Under the pieces are notes generated by a model. It did no database searches, was not told where the DNA came from, and saw only the letters and a list, made by a program, of their open reading frames with translations. The position numbers were made by a program, and so were the translations under genes. Positions 9,401-22,200 of a stretch of DNA of 64,000 nt are shown in pieces. Numbering within the stretch: the stretch's first letter is position 1; each line of letters opens with the position of its first letter. Source of the stretch: Acanthosoma haemorrhoidale (Eukaryota > Arthropoda > Insecta > Hemiptera > Acanthosomatidae); assembly GCA_930367205.1 (NCBI GenBank), contig OV884011.1, forward strand, positions 126,003,910 through 126,067,909. The letters run 5' to 3'.

Positions 9401-12400
9401 CAGAAAAACCGTTATATTTGCTGCACATACATTGAGAAATTATGACATACATGGGCGTGCACATAGTGGACTACGGTGATGCTGAAAGTTTAGAGGGGGT
9501 AAAGAGCTATAAAGGAGACAGAGGTCAAATGGAATGTCTCTCCATCAGAGGCACGTAAAGATTTGACTCGTTGCAGCATCTCACAAACCCAGTGTTTAAC
9601 ACTATGTCCCCACCACCTGTCCCGCATCAATGGCAACAGACTGTCTGGGAAAATCAGGTTAAGATTTAGTTTTTATTGTTAGATGTAAGTTAAATTTAAG
9701 TCTATGATAGATAAGGTGAGCCCCATAACTTTGTAAAAATGTTCAATAAATTAATGTATAATGTACATCATTATACTTTTGTACAAGCACAGACCGCAAT
9801 GTAAAAACGTAGCCAAGCTAAAGGAAATACAATAAATAAATTTCAAATAGATTCATTGTAGAATCTATAATGAATTATGTAATGATTTTGTAACAAGGGG
9901 ATAGAAAATTTAAAAAAAAAAATGGAATGTCTCTCTTGTACGGGCTCCGAGCGAGTTTTCATTAACTAGGATCCAAGCGAGCAGCATCTTAGGCGATAGT
10001 GAGATTAGTAAACAGGTATGACTGAGAGATCGAGACGAGAGTCTGAGAAGGGTCAATGTGAGCAGAGCATCGGAGCAGATGGAAAAATCCTTTTTTCATC
10101 AAGCTGATAAAGAGAAGATTTGCATATTTCAAGATGGCAACTGTGAGTACCAAAACTAGCTACATTTCCCCACAGACAGAAACAGCTATAACCACAACTC
10201 GTGTTTCCAGTGTAGTTTTAGATCTAAGGGTTTTAATGTGTAATGATAGTGAAGTAATATTGGGATAAATGTTTGAGTGTTCAGTATGTCCGAATCCAAC
10301 CTGTAATTTTTAATATAAAAGATAATTTGAAGTAAACTCATAAATAAAATAAAATGTTTCATAAGTATGTCTTATTAATATTAGAAAACTTGATATTAGT
10401 TATTTTTTGTAACGAAGACGATACAAAGTGTCGCCATGTATAGACACTCTGTTGAGAACTTGATATAATTCATGCAGCATACCTGTTCACATGTTCATTA
10501 TATTAACTTTACAACCCTAAGAGATTAAAAGAGAGTAAATAAGTTAAACACAAACGTGTGTTTACATGTCGGGTTTAAATTTTTAAAAAAATTTAATATT
10601 TTGTTTTAATATATTTAAAAATTTGGTAATAGTAAACATTTCACATTTAATTTAAATTTGTCAGTTTCTTTTATCACTTGGCTATTTATGTTATATAATG
10701 ACCATTATATTCACCTGCATGGAATTTAGTACAAAATTCTAAAAAGTAGTAACAAACTAATCAAAATTAAATCCATGGTATCACGGAAAATTTTGGTTTC
10801 CTCCTATAGAAAGAGGTAAAGCTGAGCGAGACTGTTGCCTTAGCTGGTTGGTTGCACTAAGGAGCTACCATGGTTTGCACTCGGCTGTTTCCTCTATACC
10901 TTGTAGTAGGAACAAAATTATTTCATTGTTTTTGTGACAAGTAATAATCAAATGCCACTGATACCAGATACTTTTTTTGTATAATAATAATCACTTATGA
11001 AATACTCTATCACTCAATCCAAAGCAAATTGGAATTAGTTTCAGCACCACAGAGATTTAAAAAAAAAAAGGCTTTTAGAAACATTTTCTTGATTACTTCA
11101 TACAAACAGATATGTGTCAGTTGACTGAGCAGCATAATATCCCTTGTGTGCTTTACAATTCATAAGGGGAGTCGTTTAACTAAGTTTTTCATTGTGTGAC
11201 ACAACACACTTGGTTGTTTTTTTATAGCTTTTATTGTTAATAATTTTTGGTCGACAGCTTATACAGTTGGCATGCAACTAAATATGTTCAGTGACGTTTC
11301 TGTTTACAGTTTACAGACAATTTACTTATTTATTCATAGTTGCCATGATATTGATAATCAAAGATCAATAACTTTTCTTTTTTTTATATTAATGACTGAG
11401 ACAGGGGTTTTTTAAAACTAATATGAATATTAATATATGTTTTATTACTTGTGTTTGTGTCTGTTGTTGTTTTATACTTTTGTATTAAAAAAAAAATTTT
11501 AAGAATAAATTCATATTAAGGAACTGGTTCTGTCATAACAGCAATAATCCTCTTCACAAGATAGACATGCATTTAAATGGTTAATGTCAGACTTAGATAA
11601 AACATTAATTAAGGAACAACGAACCTAGGAAATTCTCTCCAACATCATGAAATCAGCACTAGTTATAAAAGTACTTATCATTGAAAAATGACTTATATTA
11701 TTATGCTGCTGCAATATTATCGAAAATTGAGTTAAAAAAATTAATTACCCTTCTTCTAGACATAATTCTCAGTACCATGATCTTATGATATATTTTCCCC
11801 CTTAAATGCCTGTTGTGTCCTTCATTTTGTTCATTGAAATATGTAATCATGTGACCTGGGCTCTCAAAAAAATTTTCCTATGAGGAATCACTTTATAGAT
11901 GAACAATGAGAAAATCATTTAGTTTATTTAAAACAAATTTGAATGACATCAAACAATTTTTCAAGTCTCTTATAACTTGAAAGCCACATGTAAAATTATC
12001 AGAACTGATTAATTAGATAGGCTAGAATTTTAAAATACATATGTTGTGGCCACCTCTTAATTATGAATAATTAAAAGTTACCCTCATCTCGGCCCAGAAA
12101 ATATATGTCCATGTTTCCACATGTTTTAATAAAAGTTACGACATCAGTGAGAGTGGGGGGAACATCTGCAGGTGGGAACCCATCCCCACCACGGCTGGCC
12201 GCCGATATAAGAAACCAGACTAGACCGAATTAACATAGAAGGTGAGCCTCATCACCTAGTGTTGTATAAGAACAATGAACTATTAACGACAATAAAAATT
12301 TATTATATTTAGGCACTCCGCCAAATGCATGTAAATGTAGAAAGAGGAGAAACATGTAATCCAAATATTTTGTTATTTTTACTTTTTTTTACATTGTATT

Positions 12401-13106
12401 GTTTTGTTGAGGTTTTGAAATTAAGAATTAACATAACGAACCGGACCGTCTCCGCCCCACCTTGGAGACTCACATAACCGAGCCCGACAAAATATTTCAT
12501 TTTTTAATTTGAAAACTTTTTATTTTGCACTTGAAAAAAAATTATACAAAATGTTCAGATTTTCTTTTCAAAATTGATCAAAAAAGTCTAAATTTTTTTG
12601 GGTTTAGATGCTTTGTCTTGAAATTTCTCAAAACTATGAAGCCTAGTAATATTTATCATACAACTTATAAGAATTTTTAGTCATTTTTTCAGTTTTAGCT
12701 GAGCACGACTTGGAAAAATGCACTTTTCTTTCTCCCATTTTATCCTAGGATTGTATCTGCTCTAGTTCAGTCCGAAGGGTCCAATTTACACTTTATTTGG
12801 TTTATATTTTATTATTACTTTATTTTGAATTACAAGCATTTAATAGAATTTGATTTTAATTTTAACAGGAGGTGTTCAGAAGAAGACAGTGAAATGGTTC
12901 AAGATGATAGTCCACCATCAAATTATATTAAAGAAGAGGAAGAAGAAGAAAAACCATGTGATGACATTGAACATAATTCGGACACAGCTGACTCATTACA
13001 GATTGATGAATCAGACCAGAAAACAACTGAAGAATCCCTTCCTACTAACAATGTTATTCCGACATTTTCAAAGTGTGTGTCTAACTCAGAAAACAATGAT
13101 ACATAG
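6460..13106 (+). CDS. NC2alpha: NC2alpha / DRAP1 (negative cofactor 2, alpha subunit)
   Basis: Histone-fold transcription cofactor that pairs with NC2beta (Dr1). The dimer clamps TBP on DNA and blocks TFIIA/TFIIB entry at TATA promoters, and in flies favours DPE promoters; it acts in the nucleus. Exons: 6460-6501, 6577-6649, 8977-9070, 9162-9296, 12869-13106, with matching phases 0, 1, 2, 2. They total 582 bases, encoding 193 residues. The N-terminus begins MPSKKKKYN, followed by the family block RIKKIMQTDEEVGKVAQAVP. The rest of the histone fold (SRTLELFVESLITKTMEIT, KQCILSESRFDFLRDLVKSV) follows. The tail is acidic (six Glu in a row) and poorly conserved, as expected. Intron 2 is AT-AC. Intron 4 (9297-12868) holds a jockey insertion and another repeat. 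The single ATG at 6460 is the family start. Confidence 0.93.
6650..8976 (+). other. NC2alpha: U12-type AT-AC intron (NC2alpha intron 2)
   Basis: The exon upstream ends in phase 1 after the codons for VPVII. The intron opens with ATATCCTTTT (6650), the consensus 5' splice site of minor-spliceosome AT-AC introns. It closes with CAC (AC at 8975-8976). TTCCTTAAC at 8959-8967 is an exact match to the U12 branch-point consensus and lies about 10 bases from the 3' end. No GT donor is available at the position demanded by the protein, whereas AT-AC splicing restores the histone fold exactly (a Ser codon is split T|CT). The 2.3-kb interior shows no coding sequence. Confidence 0.92.
9543..9919 (+). mobile_element. 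5'-truncated jockey 3' end with 16-bp target duplication
   Basis: This is the 3' part of the same jockey family as 3,576-5,345 (reverse orientation). It runs through the last coding bases and the 3' UTR block GGTGAGCCCCAT to the family terminus TTTTGTAACAAGGGG and an A-run. It is flanked by the direct repeat AAATGGAATGTCTCTC at 9527-9542 and 9920-9935. That pattern is the signature of target-primed reverse transcription. It lies in intron 4 of NC2alpha. Confidence 0.85.
9936..10290 (+). repeat. Dispersed repeat family X, copy 1
   Basis: Matches about 24,560-24,880 with shared blocks such as CATATTTCAAGA, CAACTGTGAGTAC, TACATTTCCC and GGGTTTTAATGTGTAA. The repeat seems to continue to the left of the jockey insertion (from about 9,450). 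No ORF; its class is unknown, possibly an LTR or a 3' UTR. Confidence 0.6.
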
Positions 13107-13303
13107 TTTTTATTATGTTGTGAATTTGGTGCTATTTATTTCAAATAGTAAATAAGTGTACATTATATTTTTTATTTTGTTATTTATTAAAATTTAAGGT
13201 ATTTATGTAAAATTTGTGTATTATATGGTTGTGTATCAACATTTCAGTGTACATTAAATGACGATCATTCCGGAGCTTATGTTTATTTGGAATTTAAATA
13301 GCA

Positions 13304-13309
13304 AATAAA
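13304..13309 (+). terminator. Candidate poly(A) signal of NC2alpha
   Basis: AATAAA lies about 200 bases past the NC2alpha stop codon, the best-placed canonical hexamer on the plus strand. Confidence 0.45.
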
Positions 13310-16275
13310 CCGGCTATACTCCTAGTTATTGTGGTTAATTGAAATTGTATCTCCTTACAACTTCTATTTGATTGCATGTTGTCTATATGAAAGTAAAGAA
13401 AAAACTTAATGAAATTCATTAGAAGTTTCTAATGAGTGGAAACCACAATGTGGAAGAGATCAGCAACAATCATGTCAAACTCAATTTTCAGAAGTTTTTT
13501 ATTAAATTAAAATATTTGTCTATACAAATGTAAAATTTATTAATTCAATATGCATATATACATATTTCTTAGTTGTGCTTAGATTTTCAACAATCACTGT
13601 TCGGGTATGGTATTGAATATTTTCCACACATTGTCTTTACACTATAATTTCAACAATTAAGTTATTTTTAAGTACTAATGTTATCTTCCTGTAAGGGGTG
13701 CATCATTATCACCAATACAGCCAACTTCTTCCTCCTTCCCCACTAACTGCCCATGGAACCACACTGTTTCAGTATTGAGACAGAAACGTATTTTTTGAGT
13801 TAAATACTTTGATCACAACATATATACCTATTAACTATAACAGCATATTTATTATTGCTAAGTGGACCAATTGATCTTTATTTGAAGCACTAAATCGGAA
13901 ATTACCAATGATAGTCTTTAAATGGTGGAGTTTAAATATCCGAGTGTGGACCTTTGACCTAAAAAAACCTTTACTCATAACAATTATTATTATTATTTAG
14001 AATTAGTAAATCATTGTAAATATAGATCAACCAAAGCATGGCATCCGATTGATGGTTCATGCAGTTAGTATGAATGAAATACTTGAATTAATTTTTTTTT
14101 AACACCCATCATTTTACTTTTAAAAACTCATAGGGTACCTAAATAAGAAATGGTTTTGGCCCCTGACAAAAGGCAAAAATTTCTTAAAGGTGGTCATTAA
14201 AAAAAAAACAATCAATATTTAGACATAAAAAAATGTAATTAAATGTGAATATCACACAATTGAGGGTTTTAATGGTCCAGCTAATTATTCCTTCCTGGTT
14301 TATTTCCTAAATTTCTTTGAATTACTTTTATTAACATACACATTTAAAACGAATTATCAAACATGCCCCCTTGATTGGCAATCTACGTAGGAATTGGTCA
14401 CCATGGCTACAACTATTTAAACATTAAAAAAAAGTGATATTAATCTAAATTTTTGTTGATTGTAATTTTTTTTTTAAGCCCTTAACACATCATACATATT
14501 CATAATCAGCTCACCGAGATCAATCATTTGATACCCTACACAAAATACCAGGAAAACAATTGAGGTGTTACCTTTGAAAAGGGGGTAAGTGCAAAAAATG
14601 AAATTTTATAGGAGGAACAGAAAACTTTTAGGTTTGGCATTACCAATATGTATATCATGGCGACAATCAGAACGAATCCAAACTAGCTAACTAGTATCGG
14701 TGAAAAAAATACTTTTTGAAAATTTTGGCACTTACCTCCTTTTCAATGGCAATCAATGCCTCAATTATTTTTTTCATTACACAGTAATTCACTGATTATT
14801 AAAACTTTTATTTATAGTATTCTTTATATTTTTAGCATCATAGGGGCATTAAAAGAAACTACTATACAAAATATCGTCTCTAACAAATCACCGGTTGCTA
14901 AAAATTAAGAGCACAATTGTAATTATTTGTTGTGTAATTACAGTTCCTAAATTAAAATAGAAAATTACAAACTATTAAGACAACAAGATTTAATTTGATT
15001 TCTGTTAGCTATTTTGTAAGGAGCTCAAAATATTTGCCATGTTGTCAGGTAATCAAATGGAATCTCGATATAAAGTTTCATGTTTATAGATCAAACTCGT
15101 AGTTGCCAGGACAAACAAACACACAGGTGGAAACAAGGGTTTCTGATTTTGAACAAATTCAATGAAACCCTATAACAGTGGTAGCCCTGATGCTTTTTCG
15201 GGTGACCAGCGGCCAACTCCCCAGGATTTCTTTCTTTAAGTTCATATAATGAACACAATAGGCTTGTGTGTGATTTGGGAAACTTAGAGTAGAATTATTG
15301 TGATAGTGCTTAATAGGAGTAGAAATTTTGTGCTACATAGTGTGAAAGTGATTCTGTAGGTACCTTTAAGAACTTCTTACCCTGTTTGTTGCCATTTTAC
15401 TAGTAAAATTAGCAAATGGAAAAGAGATCATTGAAGCGAGTGTTCAACAGTGATTCTCTTTATGGATGTCAACATATCAAAACCGTCTATTTAAACTAGG
15501 GTAAATGTTTCAGTGTTTCAAAAATACAATTTGGAGAAACATTTCAACGATTTATCCAAGAAATTGTTTCTAAACTCAAGACTGAACCAACTGATTTATC
15601 TTCGACCCATTTCTAATATTCTTTGCTCCTTGAATTAGCATAATCCCGCTCTTCTTGGACGATTAGGCATTGAGGATTTTCCAGCCGAAACATCCAATCA
15701 ACTAAGATGGCCTATCTTCGAGCTTAAACTTTTGGAGGTGTACCAATTTTCAGCCTATAACCTTTTCACATGTAATTTAAAGTTCTTTGTAAATCCTATT
15801 TGTATGCAATGTTAGAGAATACTATCCAGTTTAAATCTAATCTGAACAGTTTTTTCAACACTGGAGGAAGTCTTATTTGCCTATTACCTTATTCCTTAGC
15901 CAACACTTGAGTTGTGTCTTACAATTTTCTCCGCTCAATAAATCTCATCAAAACTTTCTTGTGCCTAGCAATTGAATGGATTTTTTTTGCTTCTAATTCT
16001 CGTGTATTTATCAACAATGGAATCTGAATACTTGTTTAATATGCTTTCGCTAAAAACTCAAATGTCATAACACTATCATAAATGTTTTTTTTCTTCCCAT
16101 ATTTTCAGGCTATGGCTTAAAGAAACATTATGTATAACCCTTATTTTGTTATTTCATTCACATATTCAGCAAAATTAAACATTTTGCATAATGAAAAGGT
16201 CTTCTTTTTAGGCAACAATATTGTTGCATGAATAAATTTAAGTAGGCTCTAGCCTATTATTTTCCTTCTTTTTTT
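13310..16275. other. Intergenic, convergent 3' ends of NC2alpha and the SLC46 gene
   Basis: AT-rich with no credible exon on either strand. It contains one inverted repeat (14,557-14,767) and otherwise nothing I can name. Confidence 0.5.
14557..14767. repeat. Imperfect foldback element
   Basis: The left arm (14,557-14,598) and right arm (14,723-14,767) are diverged reverse complements. They share AATTGAGG, GAAAAGG and GGTAAGTGC in the same order, with about 125 bases of non-coding spacer. It is probably an old MITE. Confidence 0.6.
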
Positions 16276-19200
16276 TTAGAACTTTCTTGTTTGTTCTGAA
16301 CAATTTTCAATTTCCACATTGGTATCCATGCAGTTTTCCTCAGAATCGTTATCAGGATGAACATAGATGGAAAGAGCAATCCTGTTACAAAAAAAATTAA
16401 TTTCAATGCAAGATATGGAATATATAGTTATTATTGTCACATAATAAAATGTTTTTCTTATTGTCCTTCATGTTCTCACTTGAGCCACATTCAGTCGAAT
16501 ACCAGTCGTCTAAAGTCAATATTTAAGGCAATAGCAAAACAAATTAGACTATTGGTAAAAAAATTATTTTGTATGTTATGGTAGTAGAAGTTAGAAAAGG
16601 AAGTTTTTTAGGAAGTATTAAAACATGATAATGATTTTTTGTAATTATTTATCATATTGGAAAGCGTAAAAAAAAAGGTTTTAGTTTGAAAATTTTAAAC
16701 AAAGTCTATGTATGTGAAAAACAAGATGTTGCCTATTTATGGTTGTAGATTGATTAGCCTGTCCTTTTCTATATCTTTTTCAATATTAGTAACATTACCT
16801 ATTATATTGGTGTCCATTGTGTGATGTCTTAGTGCAAGAAGAGAAACACTTACTTCCAATTATGTAGAGTCATAAAATACCCTGTATATCTGGCTTTATA
16901 ATTTATATTTTTTTATACGATTGATAGCTTGAAGTATGTTTCTTAAAATAAAACTCTTAGAAATCAATTGAACTAAATCAGTTCTATACATAATTACCTG
17001 TAGAAGATGATTAGAATAATGGCGATACCAGCACTTATCAGATAAAATGCACCAGGCATTATTTTCATAGTGGCAGCAAATATTTTGTCATAAAGGGGGA
17101 AGAACCCGATAGGTAAAATGCATCCTCCTATGTAACACAGACTAAGGTACATCCCTGAAATTAAATATATTTTGTATATTTTTATTCACTATAATTAAAT
17201 ATATGTTTTCAATTTAAATTAATTTTCAATCACCTATTTCGTGGTCATTAACACTCCTTGTTATTACAGACTTAGGTATGGTAATCAGAAAACAATTCAT
17301 GAATCCCAATAAAGCAACTGCAGACAATGCAACAAAATTATTAATAATACTATAAAATTGATTACTTAGTGACTTATTTTATACAACTTACTTGAAAGCA
17401 ATTCAATTTTTGTTCGGGCAAAAGCCAAGGCAGTCGCAGAGATAACTGCTACTATTGCACTAACAATTGCTATATTGAAGTTCGACCTTTTCAAAAATGT
17501 TGAAAGTAATCTGGGCAGTGCTATTGAACCTGAAAAATATTTAAAATGTATAAAATTAGTAGTTGACTTGTTTATTGAATATCCCATTAGTAATAATTGA
17601 CATTTCAAAATATTAGGTTGGTGCGTATGAAATGTCGGATTTTCTTTAAATCTGAACGTTTGTCTCCCTGTTTTTGTTATACTTTTGTTTTTGACATAAC
17701 CTGGTTTATAGTCGTACTGTCCATTGCCAGAGTCACATTTTAGCAAAGAAGATTTTCGCAAAAGTGTTCCCTTTTGTTATTTGCTTTAAATTTTGCACCG
17801 ATATGAATTCAACCGATTAATCAATTAATGATAATTAAGTTGATTAATGATATAAATTAATTTAATTATTGGTAATTTGGGAAAATCGGTCTGGTGATTT
17901 TTCCCTGCAAAATGAACCACGTGGAAGACCCGAAACGTCTGTGAAAAATGATGCTCTGAAAGCATTGGTGGAAACGAATCCAACTGTTTCTTCAAGGGAA
18001 CTTGCTGCCAGAATGGAAGTTGACCATACAACAATATTGCGACATCTTTCTGAAATTGGCAAGGTGAAAAAAATGGATAAGTGGATACCGCACGAACTAA
18101 CCGAGTGAAATAAGCTGGATCGCTTGAACGTATGCTCATTATTGCTAACCCGATTTAATTGAGATCCATTTTTCGATCGGATCATTACTTGTGATGAAAA
18201 ATGGGTTCTTTACGACAATAGGAAAAGGTGTGCTCGGTGGCTTGATAGGGATGAGGCTTGTGCTCATACTCCACGGCCATCACTTCATTCACGGAAAATT
18301 TTAATCACAGTTTGGTGGAATGTGACTGGAGTAATACACTACTCATTCCTTCGAACTGGAATGACAATTACAGCCGAAAAGTATTGCCAGTACATTGAAG
18401 AAATGCATGAAAATTATACGCCCATCACTTGTTAATCGGCATGGCCCAATACTTCTCCACGACAACACTCGGCCGCATACATTGTACAAAACAATTGCGA
18501 AATTAAATGAATTAAAATATGAAATTTTGCAGCACCCACCTTATTCACTGGATCTTTCGTCAACCGACTTTCATTTATTTAAACATTTAGAACTGTTTTT
18601 ACGGGCTAAACAGTACGAAAATGAAGACAGTCTGAAAAATGCCATATCAGAGTTCATTGATTCTAAAGGTAAGAATTTCTTCAAAACAGGCATTAAAATC
18701 TCGTTGGGAAAAGTGTATTGAAGTAAATGGAGCATATTTTGATTAAATAAACAGCTTTTGGAAAAAGATATGCAGTTTAATATATTCACTTAAGAATCCG
18801 ACATTTCATTCGCACCAACCTAATAATTAATGCTTCATATTTTGTATTAAATTAATGGTTAGAAATAATTTGATTTTGGTTTGGTCTGCGAAAGTTGTAA
18901 AATAGATCTGAGGGGGGGGGGGGGAGGGGAATTTCTAATTTTAAAACAAGATATAGGAGAGGGTGAGCAAGGGATGGAATTAAGTTGAGGAACAAAGAGC
19001 TCCGGTCAAGAATATATAGATTTTATTATACTTCATTGTTTGTAATATTCAAGTTAGGAATATATTATTTTAATTATATTTTAAGTTTTATAAAGCTGTT
19101 ATTTTTTTATGAAATATTTAAATAGCTAAAATTTTGCAGGAGAACCAATACCCTGAAATCATCTTAAATGATGTGTGATAGATACACTTTATTCATGATT

Positions 19201-22200
19201 GTAGTAACTTATCACAACTAGTGAAACTTAAAATTTTATTTTAATTTGCACAAATTAAAATTGTTCAATTTAAATTAAAATCCATTAATTTTATTTCTGA
19301 AGCTCCTCCAAAAAAAATTGTACCTACTAACCCCATATTTTATAGCATATTTATCCAAGAACAAAGACCCAATATAAGAACTATAAGTAATGTATTTCTC
19401 TATATATATAAGTTAAAGCCAGAGAGAGGCCTGACTATATCGAATACTTATACGATCATGGAATGTAAACAACCCATGATCCTATGTATGTCGGATTATC
19501 ATCAACAATAATGCAGTCTTTTACTGGAGTCAGAGTGTTTCGGTGCATTTTCCTCTTTCCTTATTCTTTTTTTATCTATCTTAACCGTCATAATTATAAT
19601 TAAAATAAAAGTAATTTGACTTTTGAAGATTAGTTTTGTTTAATGAAGAAATATTATATATATATATGTTATATTTATCATGTAAAGAGTTTAATTTAGT
19701 TTAAGTAAATATTTATTCAATATTTTCTAATTACTAACAAAAACATCAATAGGTCAACTCCTTTTTCAGAAAAAATTCCTTATGAATAATGAATAAAATA
19801 TATGTCTTATATTACGTACTTGACACGTAGATCATCTGCTGGTATGTTGAATAATACCCTGCCTGTTTAGTTGTAAAGCCGAATCCTTCTTGTAGATAAT
19901 AACAGAACATTTTGTTTTCGGCTGTAAGTAGAAGTTTTATGTTTATTATTGCATATTGTAGACATAACACTTTTAATCCATCCAGGTGGTTCATTCTCTA
20001 CATTTTATGAACCTGTGTTAGGCATGTTATTGGTTTCTTACATTCTATGAATAGTGTTTGGATTTTTAAAAAAATAGTGATACTATTTTGGAAAGTAGAA
20101 AAGCGTTTTTAGGAACGTTTCCTTTACGTTTCTAATCTCCCCTGAAATACTAAGAATTCTATTCAATTAAACCAATTGAACCAACTTTTTGCTTTAAGTT
20201 TACAGCAGTAGTCATCAATACTATTTTGGCACAGAGGACTCTATATTGATTGGTAAAAAATAGGGGTTTAATTTCCCAAAATGTGAAGAGCTCCGCGTCA
20301 TTATAAATTGTTGATATTCATTGTTTTAATATAATGAAAACACCATTGGTAAGTTGTAGAAGCCATTTGAACTTGGCAACGCGGAAATATCTTTATTTTG
20401 TTTTTATGCAATGGATTCCTCTTTGGGCGCCAAACACCTATAAAATCAAGACTATTTGAACGTCTTGGATTACCTTAGCTTGGTGGAAGATAATACTGTT
20501 CGGTATTTTAAAGGGGTTTTAAAAGTATATTTTAGTTGTATTTCGTCCATTTATTTTTTATATGTACGCAAAAAATTTATTTTAGCTGCGTTCTTGCTCG
20601 AAAATGCACCCGTTTTCCCGCTAATTCCGCCCCTTTACGGTTTAACACGGAGAAATAACGGCCCTAGGGGATTCGTTGGTTATTTAGATTAGAATCGAAC
20701 AGTTTTAGAGAAAGTGGGCTCTTGTTAAAGTAATGATTTAAAGTTGGCCTTGATACAGCTAGAATTTGAGACGGCCAGCATTAGGAATGACTTAATTCCG
20801 TTGAATCAGTATTGTTTACTTGTTTATTTCGAAATGTCAAGACTGTATCGTCGAGTACTGTGTCAAGACAGAACAAGTGTTTCGTTCAAGCAGATCACTT
20901 TATGGCAAACAGTATTTATTTGGATCGGTCCATTTTTGGGTAGACAAAAGGTGGGAAAAGAAAAATAGTTTCAAATTTATTCTAAAAATAAAATATTGAG
21001 TGCCAATGATATAAATCATCGCACTTAATAAATTCATCGAACCCGTGTTTAATCAACCTATAATGTTTCTTCACTTTGTATGTACTTCATTTTGTTTAAA
21101 TTTTAATAATATCACTAAGCCCATTACTGATGTAAAATAAATTTCTTTATTCAGTGCAAAGTAAATTATGAGACTGGAAAGTTCGTGGAAACTTGTATAA
21201 TAATGACATACTCACCGGCATCAGAGACAGATACCAAGGAACAGCTGATGACCATGAGCCAGATAGCCTTATTGTTAGGTCTTGATTTGAAGACACTCCT
21301 CAGCCTCCCGTACACATCCCAACTCTTACTGTTTATCTTCTTAGTCCCGTCCTCGAAGATGTAGGCTACCAGAACTGCAGACACCATCAAGAGTACTTCC
21401 ACCAGCAGGAAGGACTTCCGGTAACCGAGGTTCTTGAGGATCTGGTGTGATAGGCCATTGGCCAAGCAAGCTCCCGCTACTGCCGCGCCCAAGTTTAATG
21501 TAAGTCTGAAAAAAGGATAATAGTTAAAATAGACTGATAATCTTATTGCAAATTATTAATTAATTAAATTGTGGCTATTCTTAACGGCCTAGATCTTACC
21601 CCCAAAGAGAGGGTCTTTACATTTACTTTCAAACAGGTACGGTATTTCGTCTGTCTGCCTACAGTGATCGTAAAAATGATTCAAACTTATATTAAAGTAG
21701 TTGTCGCATGGAAATTATTTTATAGAAATATTTTTATTTTTAGATGATCATGAACTAAATTGTATTTTTAACATAAATATGAGTGAAATAAATAACGTAA
21801 AAATAAAGAAACACATAGCTACAAGGGATATACATTGGACTCGGGGAGAATTTCTCAAATCTTATAAAAGTATAAGAAAAATACTCTAAATTTTTGATAA
21901 AAAATAATTCATTTCAATCGTTAAATCGTCGCAGACACTGAATATCGCCTTTTCGACAAACAATATTAATTATAATATTATAAACGATTAAAAACTGTTG
22001 TTAGAGACATTTGTATATTTAAATAAAAACTGTATGAAAAAAGAACTGGAATGCTATTTACTCTCTCCAAATTTCATTTTTACATTATTTCTAAATTTCA
22101 CCTAATTCAGACATCTTCAGGACTGTGTGATATAAAAATTTCCATCACTAACCAACAAAAAATCCCATGTACCTAATTGGTTAATTGGTTGTACTGTCCT

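Noticed and set aside
7700..10960. Resemblance between about 7,735-7,800 and 10,820-10,900 (AAGGAGCTA...GGCTGTT)
   Set aside because: Some shared words in order, but too diverged by eye to separate from chance. A local alignment would be needed before calling a repeat family.
16357..16584. 75-codon plus-strand ORF near the SLC46 3' end
   Set aside because: Overlaps the last SLC46 exon on the other strand and has no codon bias or homology.
20456..20968. Two plus-strand ORFs of 78 and 74 codons in SLC46 intron 3
   Set aside because: No family resemblance, no splice context and opposite to the host gene. The sequence is somewhat GC-richer than the intron and may be old repeat DNA, but nothing supports a gene.
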